64,000 nt of DNA from Kitagawia praeruptora (Eukaryota > Streptophyta > Magnoliopsida > Apiales > Apiaceae). The stretch covers positions 41,388,501 through 41,452,500 of the forward strand of contig CM075344.1 of the NCBI GenBank assembly GCA_037693485.1, read 5' to 3'. Positions 32,469 through 41,690 of this stretch are shown here, in pieces. The notes under the pieces were generated by a model that was given only the letters and a program-made list of their open reading frames with translations, searched no databases and was not told the DNA's origin. A program made the translations under genes and the position numbers. Numbering within the stretch: the stretch's first letter is position 1; every line of letters begins with the position of its first letter.

Positions 32469-34023
32469 CTCACTCATTGTCGGGCGCCACGTGGAAGAAG
32501 CCCGAATGCAAAGTGATGCTACAAATGCTAGTCTGTTGAACTGCTTGATATCATATGCATCTTTCAGCCTTGAATCTACCAGCTTTTCGTTATCTCCTTG
32601 CTTCAGTATTGGTTTAGCCTACATAGTCAGTAAATTTGACATTAAGAGAAGAGCAAATGCCAAACAGTTTATTTTTTAGGCATTACCCAGCTATGCAAGC
32701 TTTGGTGAGAGCCATCCACTGGCTTTTTGCCGGAGATAATCTCTAATAAAAAAACTCCGAATGCAAAAACATCAGTCTTTTCATCCACAACTCCCTGCGT
32801 GAAATACTCTGGGGCTAAATGCCTAAAAATACATGTAACAATCACATTACTAGTTCCAACCCTGTAAAACAGTCTATTTATGAAAAATAAGGGTAATACT
32901 GCATACATCGGGATCATTACTACTTTTAGGTTTATTAAGTGTGATGTTGAAAATGAATTACTCCACAAGGATTTATCTAGCTATAAGAAATTAATGTTGT
33001 ATACCCAAATGTCCCCTCAATGGGAGCTATTGAATGATGAGTCCACTGTGTTGGCAGCCATTTAGCTAATCCAAAGTCGGATATCTGTAAATGATATAGG
33101 AATCAAGATCATCACTCGCGACTTAATCAAGAGAGTACAGCTATCTATTTTGGATGTTCCTACCATAATTAAGCTACTAAAAATCATGGAAAATTACCTG
33201 TGGCTCAAAATCTGCAGTGACCAAAATGTTGGAAGTTTTAATATCTCTATGAATAATTCTTCTTGGACATACTTTGTGCAAGTAATGAAGGCCTAAAGCC
33301 GTTCCAACCGCAATCTTGTACCTTGATTTCCAGTCCATTGTTGGTGAATCCTCATCTGCAAAACATACATAATTATAAAACTATTACATTGCTACTCACA
33401 AAGTAAAAGAGAAAGCTATTTAGATGAAGCTACACACAATATATTTGTTACCATGAAGAAGAGAAGCAACAGAGCCCTTGGGGTTGAAGTGAAAGATGAG
33501 ATAAAGTCCATTGTCAGTGCAGCAACCTAGAAGTGAAGATACATTTGGATGGTTTACATGACCTAATGTTCCAATCTCTGATAAAAATTCCTTCTCTTTC
33601 CTCTCATCATTTGATGATTTTGTTAGCCTTTTTACAGCAATTGCCACCCCATTTCCTAAAACTCCTCTATATACCTCTGCATACCCTCCTTTTCCCACCA
33701 AATTATCTGCAAACCCGTTTCACAAAATCAAATCTTTACACACACACACACACACAAAATATGCAAGCACACTTGTAAAGAAACTGAGAAGTACCTGAGT
33801 CAAAACCATTGGTTGCTTCGAAGATTTCATCAAAGCAAAAGCTTTTCCAGGTGCACCTTTGAGATTGAGAAGGCTCTGTCAAGGACAAATGTTTTTTCAA
33901 GTCACCATTCTTGTTTTCCTGATCACTGAGAAGACTTATTCTTGGGCATTCTTGTTCATCAAAGCTTCTACGTTGCTTGATATGGAAGAGTTTTTTGAAG
34001 CTTCCTGTACGAATATATTTCAT
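32469..34023 (-). CDS. receptor-like cytoplasmic kinase, class VI (RBK1/RBK2-like), six exons seen
   Basis: Minus-strand exons with GT/AG borders and matching phases are 34023-33795, 33706-33452, 33355-33198, 33084-33005, 32822-32687 and 32618-32469, giving 336 codons. The start MKYIRT fits the family. Kinase motifs are all present: GKGGYAEV loop, AIAVKRL with the catalytic Lys, HRDIKTSN, DFGLAKWLP, APEYF and DVFAFGVFLLE. Class VI kinases of the RBK group are soluble Ser/Thr kinases that bind ROP GTPases in Arabidopsis. After the exon ending TMSE the family has about 30-80 more residues; I see no clear final acceptor, so the 3' end is unresolved. A (CA)n tract lies in intron 1. The first intron is 88 bp and the others are about 100-180 bp or less. 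Confidence 0.9.
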
Positions 34024-34076
34024 ATTTATTTTACGAGAAATTTTGCTAATTTACAGTGAACATCCAAGTGTTTGCA

Positions 34077-34085
34077 GATATATAG
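34077..34085 (-). promoter_or_regulatory. putative TATA box of the kinase gene
   Basis: CTATATATC on the minus strand lies about 55 bp upstream of the ATG. This would leave a short 5' leader, so it is a candidate only. Confidence 0.35.
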
Positions 34086-35174
34086 AGGAGTTGACAAATA
34101 AAACTACATTTAAAACATGAGTGAAACAGCTACTTCGTTTTTACATAAATATAACTGTGAAAGGCATACTATGAGTATTATACTTTCTACTATGTTGAAA
34201 ATTAAATAAAACAATTGTTTTAAATATATATTGAATTTGTCTTGTGGAATGAGTTTTGAGGTTAATAAATGGTTCAACTAGGAGTTGTTAGATGGAGCTA
34301 CCAGCAAATAGTGTTTGGGCACTGTGAAATTGACATTATGTACAGGTTCATAAATTTTAATTTACTATTATGTAATGCACCATAAAGGATTGCAATCATA
34401 TATCAACTTTGAATTAATGATGGATTTTACACAAGTTTCCCAATAAAAAATTAATTTACATGGATTTTTCTAAAGTACACATTTATTTTGCTAACCTATA
34501 ATGTATATTGTATGCATTTGTTTGGTTGGATAGTTGGGATTAAATAACAAGATAATTGGTGGGTTTTTGGTTAGACTTTTTTCCCAATTTGTCCATGGCT
34601 TATGAGATGCTTGCCACCAGTAATATTACATTTTGGTGGTAAAAAACAATTGATTATATTAATGGTTCATCAGTACAAGGAGATTATAGTTAGGACTTGA
34701 TTCAACTAAATGCTATTGTCATCTTTTCTTCAATAGTCAATATTATGGTTCACATTTAGTTCTTGTTCATCTCACATATATTCTCTAAACCTGTCTTATA
34801 AAAATGTTTAAAACTTGAAATACTCACCCACCAATTAAAAAAGAACTGGTGATTGTTGATAAAATGGTTGATACTTTAAGTAAGAAATGGGGAAAGGAGG
34901 TTATTAAAAAGAGAAAAGGGTTAATAGATCCATACAATGAAGTGAAGAATAATTGTTGTCCGAATAAAGTAAAACCAGTACTTAGGTAGCTAGTAAAGCC
35001 AAGCCTGTCGGACCACCAGCCTTAAAAGCCCCCCCGGGCCACCTCCTCACCTCAAATAGTTCAGAGAGCATGCAACTGGTACATGCATATACAATTAGTT
35101 TTTCTTGTTGCTCGTGATACTTCGGTTACCTCCATATCAGTATCATTGACTACAAGTATAATATAAAACTTATC
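34086..35174. other. intergenic DNA upstream of the kinase gene
   Basis: No coding sequence or transposon boundary was recognised in this AT-rich stretch. It should hold the distal promoter of the kinase gene. Confidence 0.4.
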
Positions 35175-35378
35175 ATGGTGTCCCGTTAGTTGGTTGGGGT
35201 TGTGATTTGAGAACTTACGATTCCAAGATTATAAGTTTGAATTCATTGGGAGACACAAAAGTAAATGGGCTACCTTGGTAGGTACGAGTGTGTTAATAGT
35301 TCTTCAAATTAGTGAAGATGTGCGAAAGTTGGGAAAGTTAGGACGGACATCTAATTATAAAAAAAAGTGTAATAGAAA
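35175..35378 (+). repeat. SINE-like sequence (tentative)
   Basis: The stretch starts near GTGTCCCGTTAGTTGGTTGGGG, has a B-box-like GTTTGAATTC near 35236, and ends in an A-rich tail near 35360. This is the layout of tRNA-derived plant SINEs. I could not define a target duplication, so the borders are approximate. Confidence 0.4.
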
Positions 35379-35970
35379 GGTCCCGCTAGATTTTTTGTCA
35401 AGCAACTCAGCGCAATCTAGGTAGATATTATATGTCATGTGTGTGTAAAATATTGTGGATGTTGCTTGTGCAGTCTGTAAACATTTTATGTATAGAAGTC
35501 AATACAATTACGACATTGACAGCCATTATTAGTACATGTAAGCTGAATGAAACTGCAGAAATTGAAAACTATGAATGCGTACAGTCCTGGTATGAATGTG
35601 TTGTACTCCACAACTTGTTGGGTTGGATCTTTTTTCATGTCGACATATACAAAATTTAACATTGTTATTACATTAATCTATGTTCTCGCTGTCAAAAAAT
35701 CTATGTTCTCAACATGTGTTGTAATAAAGTCAAGTTAAAAATCAAGTAAACCTTACTGATTTAGTATCGATATGCAGTCGGCTGTCAATAATATATAGCC
35801 GATTAACGCTCCAATCATTAGATTACTTCCTATTGATCAATTATATATCGATAGTTCAAATAATTTGGTACGCGTAGTGACTTTTACAACACTGGTTTGG
35901 AAACTAGAGAACAAGTATCCTGAAACAGTAAAGGATCTGAATGGGCCAACAAAATTAGGTGCGTCAGTAG

Positions 35971-37094
35971 TAGGCCTGTCAACGGGTCGGATTATCCTAA
36001 ATCCATATCCGAATTCACTAAGATTTTTCGGGTTCGGATCGGATCGGATTAGGGGCAGATATTTTTTAGTCCGATCCATACCCGATCCGTTCGGGTTTCG
36101 GATTTTCGGATCGGAGGTCCGACCCGTTTAATTAAAAAAAAATCAAAATTATAAAATTGACATATCCAGATTTAAAATTCCATAAATTCATTTGATTTGT
36201 TAATTTAACGGTCAACTAGTATTTTGATTAGTACTTTAATTTGTATTCAAATTTTTAGATGTTATTTGAAAAGTCAATATATATTTTTTATAAATTTTAT
36301 ATTATATATGATAAATAAAATATATACATTATATACTAAATAATAAATATAGTATATTATAGAGTAAAGTTCTATGGAATACTGTTTTAATTGGAGTACA
36401 TATACATTCTGTATTCAAAATTTTGCAAACTTTATTATTTTGCAAAGCTTATTACGTTAATATCATTATTTCATTGAAAATTTTGAAAATTTTGTATGTT
36501 TTGGTAACAAAATATTGCAAAACGAATTGTTCTGCGAAACACAAATTTGTGTTGCAAAACATATATCTTCCGACTGCAAAACATAAAAAAATTTCAAGAT
36601 GAACATATTGCAAAACATACATGATTTTCAAGATTATCAATGAAATTATGATATTCATGTAACAAGGTTTGCAAAATACTAAATTTTAAAATATTTTGAA
36701 TGCAGAACGTATATGTACTCCAAGTACTCCAATTAAACAGTACTCCATAGAACTTTACTCGTATATTATATATTATATAATACATATAAATAATAAATAT
36801 AACATATTATATATATATATATAATATACTATAGATATGTAGATATATTTTTTATATTATATATTATATATAATAAATATATTATATATAATATATATAA
36901 AATATATAAAATATTTAATATATAAATATATTCGGATCGGATCGTTAACGGATCGGATCATGGTAAATCCATACCCGCTCCTTATCGGATCGGATTTATA
37001 TCGGATCGGATATTTTTTTGAAGAATCCATACCCGCTAATTTCGGATTGGATCGGATCGGATCGGATCGGATTCTTGATCCATTGACAGGCCTA
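35971..37094. mobile_element. non-autonomous hAT-type element 4, carrying a nested MITE
   Basis: The ends TAGGCCTGTCAACGGG and (complement) TAGGCCTGTCAATGG are inverted repeats. The 8-bp duplication GTCAGTAG lies at 35963-35970 and 37095-37102. Subterminal ATCGGATCGGAT words are frequent. Without the nested element the length is about 715 bp. The interior is extremely AT-rich and has no transposase. Confidence 0.92.
36362..36760. mobile_element. Mutator-type MITE inside hAT-type element 4
   Basis: Long terminal inverted repeats of about 38 bp (start GAGTAAAGTTCTATGGAATA, end mirrored) bound 399 bp. The 10-bp duplication GTATATTATA lies at 36352-36361 and 36761-36770. Long inverted repeats with a 9-11-bp duplication indicate the Mutator superfamily. 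The interior repeats TTGCAAAAC words. Confidence 0.88.
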
Positions 37095-37170
37095 GTCAGT
37101 AGTTAACCAGTGATAGACAGATCGTAAAGAAAAAGACACATTTGAAATCCACAAATCTCCAATAAGTTAT

Positions 37171-37431
37171 TGTGATGACCCGACCCAGTTGTTAGTTGAA
37201 TATTCAGTTAGTTAGAAAGAGCGGGAAATATAACTCTTTGCTTAGACTCTATATATAGTCTTGATAGTAGGATTAGAGGGGTATCTCCGAAATGTTGTAG
37301 CACAATGATGCTTTGCTCTGTCTTCTTCCCCTTTCTCTAATTCCTGTAAACACAATCTGTAACAATTCATTTCAGTACTATTTTCTTAATAATAGTTTCA
37401 TTCGTAGAAATAATCAAGCCCAATCCTGACA
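37171..37431 (+). repeat. element D 5' LTR
   Basis: This 261-bp LTR contains a TATATATA box at about 37250-37257. Confidence 0.9.
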
Positions 37432-37433
37432 TT

Positions 37434-37445
37434 TGGTATCAGAGC
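37434..37445 (+). other. element D primer-binding site (initiator tRNA-Met)
   Basis: TGGTATCAGAGC lies two bases after the LTR. Confidence 0.9.
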
Positions 37446-37465
37446 TCGTGACTCCTCGGACAATA

Positions 37466-37629
37466 ATGGCTAGCAATACACGTTTTCGCTCAAATGACGA
37501 CTTGTGGAGAGAGTTAGAAGCTCGTATTCAAGAAGTTAGCAATTCTTGCAATAAGAAGATTGCGGAAAGCAATTCAGCAATGGAGAACAGGTTAATTGAT
37601 AAAATGGATAAGTTAATGACATTGGTTTC
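37466..37629 (+). pseudogene. element D gag, part 1
   Basis: The ATG at 37466 begins gag (MASNTRFRS) with a predicted helical N-terminus (residues 10-54). Element E interrupts it after codon 54; the frame resumes at 55995. Confidence 0.8.
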
Positions 37630-38232
37630 TGTTAGGAATTCTCGTTTCCTGTCTTTGCGTAAATTAAATACGGAGATTATAACAGTCAATAATAATAACA
37701 GATATTGATAGATGAACACCAAGATTTATACGTGGAAAACCCCCTTAAGCCAAAGAGGTAAAAACCACGGGACCTGCTCCGAATGTTTCCACTATAATGA
37801 TAATAATGGTTACAATATTCTCTCTCAAGTTTACGAAGTAACACTTGAGGCACAACTGAATAGAAATACAGCGATTCACTACTCTTTCGGTACTGGACCG
37901 GATAACCTGGACAGAACTATCCCTTCGGTACTTGACCGGATAACCTGGAGGACTCCCCTTGTTGCGGCTGCAATAGCTGGACGAACTCCTAATGCTGTAA
38001 ACCCAGATGGCTACAGCCCGACCAAACTCTCACACTAACTCACCCGAAACGAAAGAATAGAGTAGCACGAGGGCCCCCTATCCTGACTTGCCTGAAACTA
38101 CCGCAAGGTAAGTTTCCTACTAGACGGACTATCTAGCAGCTATAAACTAAGAAATGAGGGAGAGAAGAGAATAAGATGTTTTGGTGTGTTTTTACAAATG
38201 AAGGGGAGAGGGGTATTTATAGGAGGGATTTG
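37630..38232 (-). repeat. element E 3' LTR, first part (split by F)
   Basis: This is 603 bp of the 678-bp LTR; the rest is at 51128-51202. F entered at ATTTG (38228-38232), a few bases from the TATAAATA box of this LTR. Confidence 0.9.
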
Positions 38233-39222
38233 TGTTAGGAATATGTTGTAGTTGATGATAACTTAACATTCAAGCAAAATTGTATAAGTCAAGTTTTGTA
38301 ACTGTCAACGGATAAGACCTTATAACTCTATCCGTTGACAGGTAGCTCATCAACGGATGAGGTTTTGTAGCATACTGCAATATCTCTATTTATCAGTTGA
38401 TAGTGTCTTTATTCAGAGTCATGTTGACCATCAATGGATAGGCAGAATAGGGTAGCCAATTGTAAATAAGCTATGCTATGTAATTCTGTCTAAGTGAAAA
38501 TGTATCAACGGATGAGAACAGGGCTCTATCAACGGATACAACTCAAATCTACTCGATCAACGGATACAGCTCAAACTACCATCAACGGATAAGTAGACAC
38601 AACATCAACGGATAATCATTGTCACTTTATCCTATGCTAGGAATTAGCAGTTGATAAGGACAGGTTTGACTGACAGATCACATGGGTTGATAGTAGGTAT
38701 AAAAAGCAATATGGCAGCCATACTTTGGAAACACAGAAGAAAGAAGCATTCCATTTACACAGTACATACAAGAAAGGTGCAGGGGACATATCTGTTCACA
38801 AGGACAACCTTTCGGCTACATGTGGATTTGGAGTGGAGTAGCAAGTCAACTTGAATTAGATTAATATTATCTTATTCCTGTAGCACTTGTAAACTTGGAA
38901 TATATAACCAAGTGTAGCAACTCTTTAGAAAGTAAGAAAAACATACACATTTGCTTAGGGTTTCTTGAATATCTTTAGAAGCAAAGAGTTGTAAACACAG
39001 AAGCTGTGTACATTTGTATCACAGGGTTTTCTTCGAATAAAAGTCTCAGGTGGTACATTTAACCACCTGATTTTTTATGTGTTTGTGAACCATTTCTTAT
39101 TCAGCAATGATTTCCTTATAGATTTCTGTGGTTTTTATCAGAAATTTATAATAATCAAGAATTGTATTCAACCCCCCCCCCCCCCTTCTACAATTATACA
39201 AGTGTGTAATCTGGGAATAACA
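38233..39222 (+). repeat. element F 5' LTR
   Basis: This 990-bp LTR carries eight or so TCAACGGAT words, a TATAAAAA box at 38698-38705 and a run of 14 C near 39172-39185. A perfect 12-bp inverted repeat (TGTCAACGGATA / TATCCGTTGACA) lies at 38303-38340. Confidence 0.95.
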
Positions 39223-39224
39223 AT

Positions 39225-39236
39225 TGGTATCAGAGC
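39225..39236 (+). other. element F primer-binding site (initiator tRNA-Met)
   Basis: TGGTATCAGAGC lies two bases after the 5' LTR. Confidence 0.92.
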
Positions 39237-39251
39237 AAGCTTCTAATATAT

Positions 39252-41690
39252 TTGAAGTTTAAAGATCAACACACTTTCAACATGTCTAAGAAGGATTATG
39301 GAGTGAAGATACCGGTTCTTGATAGGGAAAATTACTTTCACTGGAAAGTAAAAATGCGTCTACATCTCATGTCTATTGATGTAGGTTTTGTAGATTGCAT
39401 TGAGAAGGGTCCTCATGTTCCAATGAAGGCTGCTTCAAGAGTTGGTCTTGCTGCAGATGCACCAGACACGTACATCCCAAAACCTGTTTCTGAATGGAGC
39501 GCTGAGGATATTGCAGAAGTTCACAAGGACAAAAAGACCATGAATATTCTGTTTAATGGCTTAGAAACAGACATGGTTGACAATGTTATCAACTGTACTA
39601 CCGCCAAGGAAGTATGGGACATTGTTCAGACCCTTTGTGAAGGTACAGAACAAGTAAGGGAAAACAAGATGCAACTACTGATCCAACAGTATGAGCACTT
39701 CCATTTCAAGAATGGAGAGACATTGAATGATACATTTAGTAGATTTCAAAAGCTACTGAATGGCTTGAAACTGTATGGAAGAATCTACCAAGTGAAAGAT
39801 TCTAATCTCAAATTTCTGAGATCACTGCCCAAAGAGTGGAAGCCTATGACTGTTTCTCTAAGAAACACTCAAGAGTACAAGTCATTTACTCTTGAAAGAC
39901 TCTATGGAACTTTAAAGACATATGAACTAGAAATGGAGCAGGATGAAGAAATTGAGAAGGTCCAAAAGAAAAGTGGGTCAGTTGCACTTGTTGCCAACTT
40001 GGAGCAGAAGGAGGAAAAGAGGACTGAAGCTGCTAAATCTACACCAAACAGGGAGGTTTGTGAAGGTAGAACAGAATCAAGCAAAAGCAAGGAAAAGGTG
40101 TCTGAAGAAATGAGTGTCCTACAGCAGGATGAATTGGATGAGATAGATGAGCATTTAGCCTTTCTATCTAGGAGATTCTCTAAGCTAAAATTCAGAAGAA
40201 ACTCTGGGGTGGCCAAGCCATTTAACAAGGATTTTTCTACAAGCAATTATGTGGATAAATCCAAAATTAAATGCTATAATTGTGGTATTGCTGGTCACAT
40301 GATAAGTGAATGCAGGAAGCCTAGATCTGAGAACAAGGGAAAGTCAACTGAAACTATTGACTACAAGAAGAAATACTTTGATCTTCTCAGACAGAAAGGA
40401 AAGGCATTCATGACCCAAGAGTATGACTGGGCTGCTGATGGAAATCATTCTGATGATGATGCTGAGTTTGTCAACCTTGCATTAATGGCTGATTCTGAGC
40501 AGGAAGCAAGTTCAGCTAGCAATCAGGTATTTTCTACTAATCTCTCTGAGCTCACCAAAGAGGAATGCAATAGTGTTATAGATGATATGTCTACTGAACT
40601 ATATCACTTGAGTGTTACTCTTAAATCACTTACTAAAGAGAACAATAGGATTAAAGAAACTAATCAGTTCTTAAGTGATAGAAATGCAGTTCTGGAAGTT
40701 CAATTTCTAGAATTTGAGAAAATGAGAGTTGATTGCAATGATGCTAAAAATGAACTTGAAGCTATGTTAAAAAGAGAATTAATCTTAAGAAACCAGCTTG
40801 AAAAAGAACAAGGAATAATTGCTAAATTTCAAAGTTGTAGGAATATTTCTCAAAACATAATAGAAGTCCAGGGAATAGAATCATTTGTAAGGGATACCTG
40901 GACTCAGAAGAAAAAGGAGCTAGAACCTTGCCTTGAGGATCTAGAGACTATTTGTGAATCAACGGATAGTGATCATCCGTTGACAGATGAACCATCAACG
41001 GATGAGAGGTATCCGTCGACTAACAAAAAGTCTGTTAGTAAGAAGGAACTCAAGAGACTGAACAATCAGTATGGTCCAGTAGCCAAGAACTTTGTTTCTG
41101 GTGAAAGTAGCCAAGCCAAATCAAGTGAGAAGGCTAAGGCAGGTGATTTACCCAACAAAAAGGCTGTTGGTAAGTCAGTTAATGAAAAGGTAGAGACTGA
41201 GGGTAAAAAGAAAAAGAACAGAAATGGTAAGATAGGCATTAACAAGAAAAACAATTATTCTCCTGACAAGTTTGCTCCTAGGAAAACTTGTGGTAATTGC
41301 AATAGTGTCAATCATCTATCTTCTAATTGCAAGTCTGTTAAAAGGACTCCTGTTCATGTATCTCAATCTATGCCAAGTATGCCTGCAATGCCTGTTATGC
41401 CTGGTTTGTATCAGAATGCTAGTTTTTCAAATCCATATGTGAACATGCCATATGTGCCTAATCCTTATTTTCAATCTGTGAATATGCCACAAATGTCATG
41501 GAGCATCCCCAGCATGGATAATATGTATGCCAATTTTTCACAAATGCATGCATCAAATATTTATGCAAATGAGCATCTGTCTAAACCTATCACTCAAGCA
41601 TCTACACCCAAAGTGAAGATTGCCAAGAGTGTAAAACCAAAGGCTAACAAGAAAGGACCCAAGGAAACTTGGGTACCAAAATCAACTTGA
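39252..41690 (+). CDS. element F gag polyprotein
   Basis: The ORF is open from 39252; the likelier initiator is the Met at 39282 (MSKKDYGVKIPVL), which aligns with other copia gags. Residues about 20-240 form the UBN2-type capsid domain with VINCTTAKEVW and RSLPKEWKPM. A CCHC knuckle, CYNCGIAGHMISEC, lies near residue 340 and a second, CGNCNSVNHLSSNC, near residue 678. A long helical linker lies between them (about 410-560). At 40960-41025 the DNA motif TCAACGGAT and its complement are read as STD, HPLT and YPST. The C-terminus is rich in Met, Pro, Asn and Tyr and ends KETWVPKST, typical of Sirevirus gag. At about 800 residues it is long for copia. Confidence 0.93.
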   Translation: MKFKDQHTFNMSKKDYGVKIPVLDRENYFHWKVKMRLHLMSIDVGFVDCIEKGPHVPMKAASRVGLAADAPDTYIPKPVSEWSAEDIAEVHKDKKTMNILFNGLETDMVDNVINCTTAKEVWDIVQTLCEGTEQVRENKMQLLIQQYEHFHFKNGETLNDTFSRFQKLLNGLKLYGRIYQVKDSNLKFLRSLPKEWKPMTVSLRNTQEYKSFTLERLYGTLKTYELEMEQDEEIEKVQKKSGSVALVANLEQKEEKRTEAAKSTPNREVCEGRTESSKSKEKVSEEMSVLQQDELDEIDEHLAFLSRRFSKLKFRRNSGVAKPFNKDFSTSNYVDKSKIKCYNCGIAGHMISECRKPRSENKGKSTETIDYKKKYFDLLRQKGKAFMTQEYDWAADGNHSDDDAEFVNLALMADSEQEASSASNQVFSTNLSELTKEECNSVIDDMSTELYHLSVTLKSLTKENNRIKETNQFLSDRNAVLEVQFLEFEKMRVDCNDAKNELEAMLKRELILRNQLEKEQGIIAKFQSCRNISQNIIEVQGIESFVRDTWTQKKKELEPCLEDLETICESTDSDHPLTDEPSTDERYPSTNKKSVSKKELKRLNNQYGPVAKNFVSGESSQAKSSEKAKAGDLPNKKAVGKSVNEKVETEGKKKKNRNGKIGINKKNNYSPDKFAPRKTCGNCNSVNHLSSNCKSVKRTPVHVSQSMPSMPAMPVMPGLYQNASFSNPYVNMPYVPNPYFQSVNMPQMSWSIPSMDNMYANFSQMHASNIYANEHLSKPITQASTPKVKIAKSVKPKANKKGPKETWVPKST

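Noticed and set aside
38300..38640. Regularly spaced TCAACGGAT words as a CRISPR-like array
   Set aside because: Spacing is irregular, both orientations occur, the host is a plant, and the words belong to an LTR retrotransposon.
38651..38854. A 67-residue ORF repeated at 50550-50753
   Set aside because: Both copies are inside the LTRs of element F and span its TATA region. LTR identity explains the conservation.
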